A DNA stretch of 64,000 nucleotides from Homoserinibacter gongjuensis (GTDB lineage Bacteria; Actinomycetota; Actinomycetes; Actinomycetales; Microbacteriaceae). This document shows positions 47,493-56,249 of this stretch, piece by piece. Below the pieces are notes generated by a model that saw nothing but the letters and a program-made list of their open reading frames with translations, was not told the origin of the DNA and ran no database searches. The DNA is taken from the NCBI RefSeq assembly GCF_030161875.1, contig NZ_BSVA01000001.1, forward strand, positions 1,736,001 through 1,800,000. Reading direction: 5' to 3'. A program made the translations under genes and the position numbers. The number at the start of each line of letters is the position of its first letter. Within the stretch, counting starts at the first letter, position 1.

Positions 47493-48727
47493 GTGGTCAA
47501 GCGCCAGTTCCCCGACCCGTCGAGCTCGTCGAGCTCATGCGGTTCAAGAAGCCCGAGTTCAACGGCAGGAAGCGCCGGCTCGCGAAGGCGCTCACGATCT
47601 GGGACCTGCGTGACATCGCCCAGCGCCGCACGCCTACCGCCGCGTTCGACTACACGGATGGGGCTGCCGAGGGCGAGCTGTCGCTCGCGCGCGCACGCCA
47701 GGCGTTCCAGGATGTCGAGTTCAGCCCCCGCATCCTGCGTCCCGCCACCGACGTCGACACGAACTCCACGATTCTCGGGGGCCCGAGCGCGTACCCGTTC
47801 GCGATCGCGCCGACCGGCTTCACGCGCCTCATGCAGACCGAGGGCGAGATCGCCGGGGCGAGCGCCGCGGGCGCGGCCGGCATCCCGTTCACGCTCTCGA
47901 CGCTCGGCACGACCTCGATCGAAGACGTCAAGGCGGCCAACCCCGAGGGGCGCAACTGGTTCCAGCTCTACGTCATGCGCGACCGGCAGATCTCCTACGG
48001 CCTCGTCGAGCGGGCGGCCGCGGCGGGCTTCGACACCCTGCACTTCACCGTCGACACCCCGGTCGCGGGCGCGCGCCTGCGTGACAAGCGCAACGGATTC
48101 TCGATCCCGCCGCAGCTCACGGCGGGCACGATCCTGAACGCCATCCCGCGCCCGTGGTGGTGGTTCGACTTCCTCACCACGCCCAAGCTCGAGTTCGCCT
48201 CGCTCTCCACGACGGGCGGCACCGTGGGCGAGCTGCTCGACGCGGCCATGGACCCGACCATCTCGTTCGACGACCTCGACGTCATCCGCGGCATGTGGCC
48301 CGGCAAGATCGTGATCAAGGGCGTGCAGAACGTCGACGACGCGAAGGCGCTCGCCGACCGCGGGGTCGACGGCATCGTGCTCTCCAATCACGGCGGGCGC
48401 CAGCTCGATCGCGCGCCGATCCCGTTCCATCTGCTTCCGGATGTGGTGCGCGAGGTGGGCAGGGACGTCGAGATCGGCGTCGACACCGGCATCATGAACG
48501 GGGCCGACATCGTCGCCTCCGTCGCACTCGGCGCGAGGTTCACGATGATCGGGCGGGCCTACCTCTACGGCCTCATGGCGGGCGGGCGCGCCGGTGTCGA
48601 TCGCGCGATCGAGATCCTCACCGGTGAGCTCGTGCGCACCATGAAGCTGCTGGGCGCCTCGAGCCTCGCGGAGCTCGAGCCGGCGCATGTGCGCCAGCTC
48701 GAGCGTCTCGTGCCGCGGGTGCGGTAG
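47493..48727 (+). CDS. lldD: FMN-dependent alpha-hydroxy-acid dehydrogenase, L-lactate type, frame broken near start
   Basis: About 412 residues; oxidises L-lactate or a related 2-hydroxyacid. [11 protein letters not shown] carries the FMN-side Tyr, [18 protein letters not shown] and [14 protein letters not shown] the flavin site, [16 protein letters not shown] the catalytic Lys strand, and [12 protein letters not shown] the active-site His. GTG 47493 begins VKRQFPDP; the frame breaks near 47510 and continues [20 protein letters not shown]. Coupled to an LldR-like regulator and next to pckG-glpX, consistent with lactate feeding gluconeogenesis. L-lactate 2-monooxygenase is an alternative. Confidence 0.87.
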
Positions 48728-48739
48728 GCCGCGCGGCCG

Positions 48740-49687
48740 TTAGGCCCGCCGCACCGAGCGGATGTTCTCCCACGCCGAGGTGGCGATCGCGAGCGCACCC
48801 ACCACGATCACCACGATGTTGGTGACCCCGATCACCGACTGCGGCCATCCGGCGGCGTCGAAGAAGGCCGGGTTCAACAGGTGGTCGGTCGCGCCGAGCA
48901 CGATGATCGCGATCGCGCCGGCGACGTCGATGAGCGTCGCGGCCACCGCATACGGCATGGTCCAGTGGCCGCGCAGCTTGAGCGCGCCCGCGCCCACCTG
49001 CAGCAGCGGAACGAGAACGAGCACGATCAGGATGCCCGACTGCCAGATCCACGGGTCGAACAGCGGCACCACGGCGCCTGCGGCATCCGTGAACGGGCTC
49101 ACGAACGGAGACAGCACGAAGGCGGTCAGGAAGAGGGCGGCGAGCACGGTCTCGACGATGAACTCCGTGCGGCTCGTGCGCTGGGCGGCCGTCTCGGGGA
49201 GCATGTCGGGCGTCCAGATCATGAGTTTCTTCGCCGCCATCGAGGGGCTGCGCTCGATGAGCACGAACGTCACCGTCACCCAGAAGGCCAGGTGCACGCC
49301 CACCGAGAGGCCGGTCCAGACCGCGCCGCCGACGATGCCTCCGAAGGTGTCGCCCTTGACGGCGCCGACGATCACGAGGGTCGCCACCACGATCGGCACG
49401 ATGATGAACTCGAGCACCGTGAGCAGGCGCCGCCAGTCGGCGTATAGCTCGGGCCCCACGAGGTGCAACGGACGGCCGGCGTAGCGCGCGGCGAGCACGA
49501 TGGGGTCGCCGAGTTCGACGATGGCCTCGCGCTCGGCGGTCTTCGCCTCGGCGCCGCCCTCGACGCGCGCGTCGATGTCGTCGGCGAGGGATGCGCGCAG
49601 CTCCTGCTCGAGGTCGGCGCGCTGGCGATCGGGCACGCCGCGCACGACGGCGGAGACGTAGCGGTCGGTGAGAGTGCTGGTGGTCAT
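48740..49687 (-). CDS. Membrane protein with N-terminal permease-prefix-like domain
   Basis: 315 residues. The N-terminal soluble segment (DRYVSAVVRGVPDRQRADLEQELRASLADDI, with REAIVELGDPIVLAARYAGRP) is the domain often found before a membrane region in proteins paired with PadR regulators. About seven membrane helices follow. Overlaps the PadR gene by 4 nt (ATGA), so PadR controls it. Transport or sensing role unknown. Confidence 0.78.
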   Translation of the reverse strand: MTTSTLTDRYVSAVVRGVPDRQRADLEQELRASLADDIDARVEGGAEAKTAEREAIVELGDPIVLAARYAGRPLHLVGPELYADWRRLLTVLEFIIVPIVVATLVIVGAVKGDTFGGIVGGAVWTGLSVGVHLAFWVTVTFVLIERSPSMAAKKLMIWTPDMLPETAAQRTSRTEFIVETVLAALFLTAFVLSPFVSPFTDAAGAVVPLFDPWIWQSGILIVLVLVPLLQVGAGALKLRGHWTMPYAVAATLIDVAGAIAIIVLGATDHLLNPAFFDAAGWPQSVIGVTNIVVIVVGALAIATSAWENIRSVRRA

Positions 49688-50019
49688 GGCTGGTCCTTGA
49701 GGGTGTCGAATGCGGTGTCGATGGTGCGCCACTCGGCGCTGAGGAGCTCGGCGAGACGGGCTCCGTCGTCGCTCGTGCGGTAGAACTTGCGCGGCCGCGC
49801 CTCGGCGGTGTCCCACTCCGAGACGAGCAGGCCCTGCTTCTCGAGTCGGCGCAGCAGCGGGTAGAGAGTGTTGGCGTCGGTGGCGAACCCGCGCTGCTCG
49901 AGGGTCTCGATGAGCGCGTAGCCGTAGCCGGGGTTCTTCAGCAGCAGCAGGCACGCGAGCACCACGGTGCCGCGGCGCAGTTCCTGCAGGTGGGTGGCGA
50001 GCACCTCGTCGTCGTACAT
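49684..50019 (-). CDS. PadR-family transcriptional regulator
   Basis: 111-residue winged-helix protein: HLQELRRGTVVLACLLLLKNPGYGYALIETLE, then TDANTLYPLLRRLEKQGLL and RKFYRTSDDGARLAELLSAEW, the conserved PadR core and C-terminal helix. ATG 50019 lies 7 nt after TATGGT on this strand (leaderless). An imperfect inverted repeat covers that promoter, indicating autoregulation together with the membrane protein gene it overlaps. Confidence 0.9.
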   Translation of the reverse strand: MYDDEVLATHLQELRRGTVVLACLLLLKNPGYGYALIETLEQRGFATDANTLYPLLRRLEKQGLLVSEWDTAEARPRKFYRTSDDGARLAELLSAEWRTIDTAFDTLKDQP

Positions 50020-50046
50020 GTGTCACACCATACTGTGTGGCACACA
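50020..50046. promoter_or_regulatory. PadR promoter with inverted repeat
   Basis: GTGTCACAC and GTGTGGCACAC arms flank the minus-strand -10 (TATGGT, 50027-50032). The symmetry is imperfect. Confidence 0.45.
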
Positions 50047-50072
50047 CTAATGCAATAGAACCGGATATCGTC

Positions 50073-50509
50073 CTAGCGGGCGGCCTCGATCACGCGGTGC
50101 AGAGAGCCGCGCAGGGCATCCAATTCGTCGAGTCCCATGCCCAGCCGCTCGATGATGCGCGGGGGCACGGTCTCGGCCTGCGCACGCAAGGCGGCGCCGG
50201 CATCCGTGGTGGTGATCTCGAGCACGCGCTCGTCGGAGGTGCTGCGGTGGCGGGCGACGTAGCCGAGCGCCTCGAGTCGCTTGAGCAAGGGGAGAGGGTG
50301 GCGGGATCCAGCTGCAACTCCTTGCCGAGGTCGCGCACCGAGCGGGGGCTGCGCTCCCAGAGGGCGAGCATCACGAGGTACTGCGGATGCGTGAGCCCCA
50401 TCGGTTCCAGCACGGGCCGGTAGAGCGCATTGACACTGCGCGATGCCACCGCGAGTGCGAAGCACACCTGGTTCTCGAGGGCGAGCAGGTCGACGGGTTG
50501 GTGGGCCAT
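50073..50509 (-). CDS. MarR/OhrR-like regulator, frame broken
   Basis: About 146 residues. ALENQVCFALAVASRSVNALYRPVLEPMGLTHPQYLVMLALWE matches OhrR proteins, including the N-terminal reactive Cys (residue 16) that senses organic peroxides. The frame breaks near 50290; recognition helix and wing (RLEALGYVARHRSTSDERVLEIT) follow in the next frame. Leaderless: TAGGCT lies 6 nt upstream of ATG 50509. Shares a palindromic promoter region with the divergent zinc-ribbon gene; an OsmC gene lies 0.4 kb away, fitting a peroxide response. Confidence 0.85.
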
Positions 50510-50525
50510 GGCCTCAGCCTAGCGA

Positions 50526-50543
50526 ATTAGTTAGTACACTAAT
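50526..50543. promoter_or_regulatory. Candidate OhrR operator
   Basis: ATTAGT and ACTAAT form perfect 6-bp arms around TAGTAC (itself partly symmetrical) and cover the -10 TACACT (50535-50540) of the zinc-ribbon gene. The OhrR-like gene starts 17 bp away on the other strand. Confidence 0.5.
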
Positions 50544-50547
50544 GGTT

Positions 50548-50781
50548 ATGGCACGTATCGGCAGCGACTTCCATCGTGGCAATGACTTCGCGAAGGGTCG
50601 CGGCTTCGTGAACCGGCTCAACCGCATCCTCTTCCCGTGGATCGGGCCGCCGCCGCTCGGCCCCTACGACCAGGCGGCGCCGGCGCCCGCACCCCAACGC
50701 GCGTGCCCGCTGTGCGGCACCGCGATGACCGGCCACACCAAGGCTCTCGCCGACGGCCGCACGATCCTGCACTGCCCCTGA
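50548..50781 (+). CDS. Small zinc-ribbon protein
   Basis: 77 residues. A basic N-terminus (FHRGNDFAKGRGFVNRLNRIL), a proline-rich link, and CPLCGTAMTGH followed by LHCP, a CxxC...C zinc-ribbon-like end. ATG 50548 lies 7 nt after TACACT (leaderless); ATG 50542 would be too close. No function assigned. Divergent from the OhrR-like gene. Confidence 0.65.
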   Translation: MARIGSDFHRGNDFAKGRGFVNRLNRILFPWIGPPPLGPYDQAAPAPAPQRACPLCGTAMTGHTKALADGRTILHCP

Positions 50782-50896
50782 GCGCGCATCCGGCCGTGCG
50801 GGGGCTGCCGCCGATTGTCATGTTTCGCAATGCAAGGGGCTCAGACGGAGTCACGGGGCTACTCTCACGATGTCTTCACCCGAGAGAGGAAACCCC

Positions 50897-51454
50897 ATGA
50901 CCGACACCGCAACCGTCGACAACGGAGTCAACAGCGACGCGCTCCTGGGCGCCCGTGACGCTCTGCGCCAGGCCCCCGAGGCCGCGCAGTTCACCTGGAA
51001 GGCGACCTCGGAGTGGATCCGCGGCACGCACTCCCGCCAGACCATCGAGAGCTTCACGGGCCTCGGCCAGGAGCACCAGCACAAGAAGCCCTTCGTGCTC
51101 GAGGGCGACCACCCGGAGCCCTTCGCGTCCGAAGACCACGCCCCGACCCCCGTCGAGACCGTGCTCGCGGCGCTCGCCGGGTGCCTCACCGCGGGCGTTG
51201 CCGCCGTCGCGCAGAACCGCGGCATCCAGCTCAAGAGCGTCAAGGCGACCGTCGAGGGCGACCACGACATCCTCGGCATCCTCGGCGGCGACCCCGAGGT
51301 GCGCAACGGCTTCAACGAGGTGCGCGTGACCTTCGACATCGACGCGGATGCGAGCGACGAGGACATCGCGGCGCTCGTGGCGCAGTCGCAGAAGCGCTCC
51401 GCGGTGTTCGACGCGCTCACGAACCCCACGAACGTCACCGTCTCGGTGGCGTAA
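50897..51454 (+). CDS. OsmC-family protein
   Basis: 185 residues. Fold landmarks are FVLEGDHPEPFASEDHAPTPVETVLAALAGCLTAGVAAVAQNRG, the central helix with the conserved Cys, and VRVTFDIDADASDEDIAALVAQSQKRSAVFDALTNPTNVTV at the end. Only one of the usual two peroxidatic Cys is evident, so it is an OsmC-like (YhfA-type) protein rather than a classical Ohr peroxidase. AGAGGAAA precedes ATG 50897. Confidence 0.88.
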   Translation: MTDTATVDNGVNSDALLGARDALRQAPEAAQFTWKATSEWIRGTHSRQTIESFTGLGQEHQHKKPFVLEGDHPEPFASEDHAPTPVETVLAALAGCLTAGVAAVAQNRGIQLKSVKATVEGDHDILGILGGDPEVRNGFNEVRVTFDIDADASDEDIAALVAQSQKRSAVFDALTNPTNVTVSVA

Positions 51455-51471
51455 GGGGCACGTCGCTCCAC

Positions 51472-52725
51472 GTGCGCACCGAGGTCCTGATCATCGGGGC
51501 CGGTCACTCCGGCCTCGCCATGAGCCGTCGGCTCACCGAGCACGGCGTCGAGCATGTCGTGCTCGATCGCGGCGAGCCCGGGAACGCCTGGCGCACCGAG
51601 CGCTGGGAGTCGCTGCGGCTGCTCACGCCCAACTGGCAGACCGGCCTGCCCGGTCACGACTACGCAGGCGACGACCCCGACGGGTTCATGGGCTCGCGCG
51701 AGGTCGCCGACCACCTGGCGGCCTACGCGCGGGCCATCGGGGCCCCGGTGCGGGCGGGGGTGACCGTCACGAGCGTCGCCCCGCTCGAGCGCGGCTATCG
51801 CGTCACGACCGACCACGGGGTGTGGGAGGCGGATGCCGTGGTGCTCGCGAACGGCGGCAGCGGCATCCCGAACGTGCCCGCGCACGCCGAGGGCGTGCCG
51901 TCGGGCGTCCTGTCGCTGAGCGCCAAGCACTACCGCTCGCCGGAGCAGCTGCCCGAGGGCGGCGTGCTCGTGGTGGGTGCATCCGCGAGCGGGGTGCAGC
52001 TCGCCGACGAGCTCGCACGCAGCGGGCGTGAGGTGACGATCTCGACGGGCGAGCACGTGCGCATGCCGCGCAGCTACCGCGGTCGCGACATCTTCTGGTG
52101 GATGGATGCCGCCGGCGTGCTCGACGAGCGCTGGGACGAAGTGGACGACATCGTGCGTGCACGCCACGTGCCCTCGCCGCAGCTCGTGGGCAGCGCCGAC
52201 CGTGCTGTCGGCATCGGCGCGCTGCACGAGCGCGGCATCCGCATCGTCGGGCGCCTCGGGCGGGTGCACGAGGGCGTCGCCCAGTTCTCGGGCGGTCTCG
52301 CCAACACCGTGCGCCTCGCCGACCTCAAGCTCGACAGGCTGCTCGAGCGCTTCGACGCCTGGGCCGCCGAGACGGATGCCGAGGTCGGCCCGGTGGAGCG
52401 CTTCGACCCGACCGTCGTCGACGACTCGCCCCGACTCGAGCTCGACCTCGTGGGCGAGAAGGTCGGCACCGTGCTGTGGGCCACCGGCTACCGCCCGGAC
52501 TACTCGTGGCTCGAGGTGCCCGTGCTCGACTACAAGGGGCGGCTGTGGCACGAGGGCGGCGTGATCCCCGACGCGCCGGGCCTGTATGTGCTCGGCACGA
52601 GCCTGCTGCGTCGTCGTCGCTCGACGTACATCAGCGGCGCGGCGCACGACAGCGCGGAGCTCGCCGAGCACCTCGTCGAGTACCTCGGCGGGCGCGAATC
52701 GGCGCGCGCCGAGCTCGCGAGCTGA
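51472..52725 (+). CDS. Flavin-dependent monooxygenase-like oxidoreductase
   Basis: 417 residues. VLIIGAGHSGLAMSRRLTEHG binds FAD and GGVLVVGASASGVQLADELA binds NAD(P)H, the pattern of flavin-containing and Baeyer-Villiger-like monooxygenases; LWATGYRPDYSWLEVPVLD is the late FMO-type ATG motif. The substrate is unknown. GTG 51472 lies 17 nt after the OsmC stop, so the two may be co-transcribed. Confidence 0.86.
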   Translation: MRTEVLIIGAGHSGLAMSRRLTEHGVEHVVLDRGEPGNAWRTERWESLRLLTPNWQTGLPGHDYAGDDPDGFMGSREVADHLAAYARAIGAPVRAGVTVTSVAPLERGYRVTTDHGVWEADAVVLANGGSGIPNVPAHAEGVPSGVLSLSAKHYRSPEQLPEGGVLVVGASASGVQLADELARSGREVTISTGEHVRMPRSYRGRDIFWWMDAAGVLDERWDEVDDIVRARHVPSPQLVGSADRAVGIGALHERGIRIVGRLGRVHEGVAQFSGGLANTVRLADLKLDRLLERFDAWAAETDAEVGPVERFDPTVVDDSPRLELDLVGEKVGTVLWATGYRPDYSWLEVPVLDYKGRLWHEGGVIPDAPGLYVLGTSLLRRRRSTYISGAAHDSAELAEHLVEYLGGRESARAELAS

Positions 52726-52730
52726 GGGCG

Positions 52731-53009
52731 TCAGCGCATCGTGTAGAGCCGCGGCGGTGGACCCTCGAGACGCGCGATCGTGATCTTTACGTCGGTGAGT
52801 TCGTGGGTCAACGCAGCTGTCTGCCCCTCGAGGCGGTCCATGCGCGATTCGATGCGGTCCATGCGCGCCTCGAGCCGACCTGTCGCGTGTTGCAGTTGTG
52901 CGTCGGTGCGGCGGATCGTCCACCCGAAACCGGCGACGATCGCCACCAGCAGCCCAGCGAAGCTGCCGAGCGTGGTGAGCACCTCGATCGACACGTACAT
53001 CGCCTCCAT
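52731..53009 (-). CDS. Small membrane protein with coiled coil
   Basis: About 93 residues: one membrane helix (LTTLGSFAGLLVAIVAGFGWTI) followed by a heptad-like coiled coil (RLEARMDRIESRMDRLEGQT...ELTDVKITIARLEG). ATG 53009 follows a GGAGG site; an earlier start at 53090 lacks one. Function unknown. Confidence 0.7.
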   Translation of the reverse strand: MEAMYVSIEVLTTLGSFAGLLVAIVAGFGWTIRRTDAQLQHATGRLEARMDRIESRMDRLEGQTAALTHELTDVKITIARLEGPPPRLYTMR

Positions 53010-53122
53010 TCTGCCGGTCTGCCTCCACCGTATCCAGTGCGCCAGCAGCGTCCCGGGCCTGGACGCAGATTCGTGGAGAACACGCCACACGACGGTTTGT
53101 GGAGGAAAGGGTTCGCCGAGCC

Positions 53123-53707
53123 TTACCCGCCTGCGAGCGCCGGCTCCCGCGCCACCGCATTCGCGACGAGCTGACTGCGCACGAGCGGCAGCGCGCGCGA
53201 GAGCGAGGTCTCGATGCGCTCGTCGAGGTCGTCGGAGGTCACCTGGTAGTCGGTGAAGTCGCGTTCGTTGGCGAAGATGCCGAGTGGCAGCGTGAGCGCC
53301 TGGAAGAACCCGAAGAGCGGCCGCATCTGGTGCTCCACGAGCAGCGCGTGGCGATCCGAGCCGCCGGTGGCCGTCAGCACGATGGGCGTGTCGACGAGCG
53401 CGTACTGGCCGACGTAGTCGAAGAACAGCTTGAAGAGGCCGGAGTAGGTGGCGCGGTAGGCGGGCGAGCCGACGACGAGCACATCCGCGGTCTCGACGGC
53501 CTCGAGCGCATCCTGCGCGGCGGGACCGAGGCTCGGTCGGTAGCCACCTCCCGCGAGGGCGGGCAGCACGGTCGCGAGCTCGATCACCTGCGTCTCGCCG
53601 CCGAGCTTGTCGGCGAACGCCTCCGACACCCGCCGCACGAGGGCGGTGGTGCGTGAGGGGTCGGTGGGGCTTCCGCTCACCCCGACCACGCGGATGGTGT
53701 CGCTCAT
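53123..53707 (-). CDS. NAD(P)H-dependent FMN reductase, MsuE/SsuE-like
   Basis: 194 residues. IRVVGVSGSPTDPSRTTALVRRV is the FMN phosphate loop, DVLVVGSPAYRATYSGLFKLFFDYVGQYAL the flavodoxin-like PxYxxxYxGxxKxxxD segment. Such enzymes supply reduced FMN to two-component monooxygenases; no luciferase-like partner is adjacent in this window. AGGAGA precedes ATG 53707. Confidence 0.88.
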   Translation of the reverse strand: MSDTIRVVGVSGSPTDPSRTTALVRRVSEAFADKLGGETQVIELATVLPALAGGGYRPSLGPAAQDALEAVETADVLVVGSPAYRATYSGLFKLFFDYVGQYALVDTPIVLTATGGSDRHALLVEHQMRPLFGFFQALTLPLGIFANERDFTDYQVTSDDLDERIETSLSRALPLVRSQLVANAVAREPALAGG

Positions 53708-53840
53708 GCAGGTCTCCTTCCGCCGCTGTGGGCGCGGCGCCCTGCCGATCCTGTCACCGTGGTCGGGGACGAGGGGGCTATGCGTCCCGAGGTTGCATTC
53801 CGTGACTTCGTGTTGCAGCAGGCGGCCCTGCGGCGGCCGT

Positions 53841-54788
53841 TCAGCCGTCGGCGGGCTCGCGCACCCACGGCACGGGCTCGGTCGAACGCCCCTCGGCGCG
53901 CAGGCGGGTGAGCCGTCGCTGTGCCGCAGCTTCGGACGTGGAGGTCTGTCCGAGGATCCGCTCGACCACGCGCAGCGCCACGCGCGTCGCGGTGATGGCG
54001 GGCCACCAGGGGCGACGCAGGCCCAGCATCCGGCGGAACTCCACAGGGAGCGACGCGACGGCACCGCCGAACAGGATCGCGTAGGGCACGCGCATCGAGA
54101 GTGCGAGCGGCGGGCGGCGGATGAAGCGCACGATGTCGTCGACGCGGTCGTCGCGCTGCAGCACGCCGGCCCGGCGCAGCGAGTCGAGGCGTTCGCGCAG
54201 CTCGCCGGCGGTGCGCGGCGGGTCGACGACGCCGACCAGTTCACCCGCGATCGCCCATTCGGCCACGTAGCGGTCGGCGCCGCCCGGGATGCGCGGTGCC
54301 CAGCGCTCGGCGGCACCCAGGAAGGCATCCGTGAAGGCGAGGTGCACCCAGTCGAGCAGCGGGGCATCGTGAGCCGAGTACGCCGCGGTACGGCCCGAGG
54401 CATCCGTGTACTCGCCCGACACGCGGTCGTGGAAGCGGTTCACGCGCCCCGACTCGCGGCGGGCCTGTTCGGCCGAGCCGAACGTGACGGTGATGATCCA
54501 GCGGATGGTGCCCGAGAGTCGCCCGAGCGGGTCGCTGCGGTAGCGCGACCAGTCGTGCACGCCGGCCATCGCGCCCGGATGCAGCGTCTGCATGAGCAGC
54601 GCCCGGATGCCCGCCACGAGCGTGCCCATCGATCCGTGCACATGCCACGCGGCCGAGCCTTCGCCGAAGTACCCGGCGTCGTCGCCCTCGTCGACCTCCC
54701 GCACCCACTTCGGCCGTCCGTCGGGTTCGCCCGAGAACATGATGAGCAGGCGCGATCGCCAGGGTTCGATGCCGGGTGTGCGCGCCAT
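53841..54788 (-). CDS. Oxygenase MpaB family protein (DUF2236)
   Basis: 315 residues. LLMQTLHPGAMAGVHDWSRYRSDPLGRLSGTIRWI is the DUF2236 signature with the conserved His and Arg; DWVHLAFTDAFLGAAERW and ALSMRVPYAILFGGAVASLPVEFRRMLG follow. Members include rubber oxygenase-like and mycophenolate-pathway proteins; the substrate here is unknown. Leaderless: TACGCT lies 6 nt before ATG 54788. Divergent from a lipoprotein gene. Confidence 0.87.
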   Translation of the reverse strand: MARTPGIEPWRSRLLIMFSGEPDGRPKWVREVDEGDDAGYFGEGSAAWHVHGSMGTLVAGIRALLMQTLHPGAMAGVHDWSRYRSDPLGRLSGTIRWIITVTFGSAEQARRESGRVNRFHDRVSGEYTDASGRTAAYSAHDAPLLDWVHLAFTDAFLGAAERWAPRIPGGADRYVAEWAIAGELVGVVDPPRTAGELRERLDSLRRAGVLQRDDRVDDIVRFIRRPPLALSMRVPYAILFGGAVASLPVEFRRMLGLRRPWWPAITATRVALRVVERILGQTSTSEAAAQRRLTRLRAEGRSTEPVPWVREPADG

Positions 54789-54857
54789 GCGCCGAGCGTA
54801 ACGAGCGGATGCGGTGCGACGCGGGAGCCGAACGTCCCGTGGCGCTATCCTCGCGCC

Positions 54858-55682
54858 ATGCCTGCACGACGCGCTCTCGTCGCTCTCGGGCTCGCGCTCG
54901 CCGCGCTGCTGGCCGGATGCGTCGCGGCGCCGCCCGCGCTGCCCGAGGGGGTGACGGTGCTCGTCATGCAGCAGCGCTCCGATGTGGCCGAGCGGATGGC
55001 CCAGTTGCGCGTGCACAACGGATCGCATGCCGCGCTCGCGTTCACCGCAGCGCGCCTCGACGACAGCAGGTTCGCATCCGCCGTCGACATCGACCGCGAG
55101 GTGCGGCTGGAGCCCGGCGCGACGAGCGACCTGCGCTTCGCGCTGCCGGAGCCGGTGTGCGAGGGCAGCGCGGTGCGGCGCACGCTGACGCTGACGCGCG
55201 ACGACGGCACCAGGTTCGTGGCCGACCTGCGCTCGGCCGAGGACTTCACGATCGGCCTGCACGAGCGCGAGTGTCTGCTCGTGGAGATCGAGCGCACGTC
55301 GTCGCTCACGTGGACGGGCTTCACGGCGTCGCCGCCCGGCGAACCGGCGATGGCCATGCTCACCGCGACGCCGACCGGCGCAGGAGAGCCCGTGTTGCTC
55401 GCCGAGCTGCGCTCGACGAACCTCGTGCAGTTCGCCCCGAAAGACGGCGACCGCTGGAGGCTCGGCCTCGCGCTGGATGCTCAGTCTGTCGAGACCTCGA
55501 TCGAGGTGCCGCTCGTGCCGCAGCGGTGCGATCCGCACGTCGTGCAGGAGGACAAGCGCGGCACGATCTTCACGATCGATGTGGGGGAGCCCCGTGCCGG
55601 CACGATCGAGCTGCCGATGCCGCCCGAGCTGAAGTCGCAGGTGCTCACCTGGGTCGCCGAGTGGTGCCGCTTCGGGCAGTAG
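54858..55682 (+). CDS. Putative lipoprotein, unknown function
   Basis: 274 residues. N-terminus RRALVALGLALAALLAGC is a lipoprotein signal with lipobox LAGC. The mature part is predicted beta-rich with Cys pairs (VCEGSAV, HERECLLVE, RCDPHV, EWCRFG) that could form disulfides. No family recognised. Leaderless: TATCCT (54846-54851) lies 6 nt before the ATG. Confidence 0.72.
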   Translation: MPARRALVALGLALAALLAGCVAAPPALPEGVTVLVMQQRSDVAERMAQLRVHNGSHAALAFTAARLDDSRFASAVDIDREVRLEPGATSDLRFALPEPVCEGSAVRRTLTLTRDDGTRFVADLRSAEDFTIGLHERECLLVEIERTSSLTWTGFTASPPGEPAMAMLTATPTGAGEPVLLAELRSTNLVQFAPKDGDRWRLGLALDAQSVETSIEVPLVPQRCDPHVVQEDKRGTIFTIDVGEPRAGTIELPMPPELKSQVLTWVAEWCRFGQ

Positions 55683-55703
55683 TCGCGCCGCGACGCCAAC
55701 GAT

Positions 55704-56195
55704 TCAGTCGAAGTCGAGACTGAGCTTCCGCAGCAACCCCGCGAGCCGCTCCTGATCCGCCGCGGGCAGCGCCCCGAGCAGCTGCGCCTCTCGCGCCACG
55801 AGCTCGCCCATGGCGTCGTCGACGGCGGCGCGTCCCGCGTCCGTCATCGCCACCACGACGCCGCGCCCGTCGTGCGGATCGGTGTGGCGCTCCACGAAGC
55901 CGCGCTCGACGAGCCGGTCGATGCGGTTGGTCATGGTGCCGCTCGAGACGAGGGTCTGCTGCAGCAGTGCCTTCGGGCTCGCGTGGAACGGCGGGCCCTC
56001 ACGGCGCAGGGCCGCGAGCACGTCGAACTCCCACGGTTCGAGTCCCGAGCTCGCGAAGGCGTCGCGTCGCGCCCGGTCGAGGTGCTTCGCGAGCCGGGCG
56101 ACGCGCGAGAGCACCTGCAGGGGCGAGAAGTCGAGCCCCGGATGCGCGCGCTGCCACGCGGCCACGATGCGATCGACCTCGTCGTTCTCGGGCAT
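55704..56195 (-). CDS. MarR-family transcriptional regulator
   Basis: 163 residues. LEPWEFDVLAALRREGPPFHASPKALLQQTLVSSGTMTNRIDRLVERGFVERHTDPHDGRGVVVAMTDAG is the full MarR winged helix and wing with the conserved Asp-x-Arg. Divergent from the nucleoside hydrolase gene across 54 bp; it may control it. Confidence 0.88.
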   Translation of the reverse strand: MPENDEVDRIVAAWQRAHPGLDFSPLQVLSRVARLAKHLDRARRDAFASSGLEPWEFDVLAALRREGPPFHASPKALLQQTLVSSGTMTNRIDRLVERGFVERHTDPHDGRGVVVAMTDAGRAAVDDAMGELVAREAQLLGALPAADQERLAGLLRKLSLDFD

Positions 56196-56249
56196 CTGCC
56201 CATTATTGCGAGTGACGGTGCCTTCCCCGTCATCCGCGAGGATGGGTGC

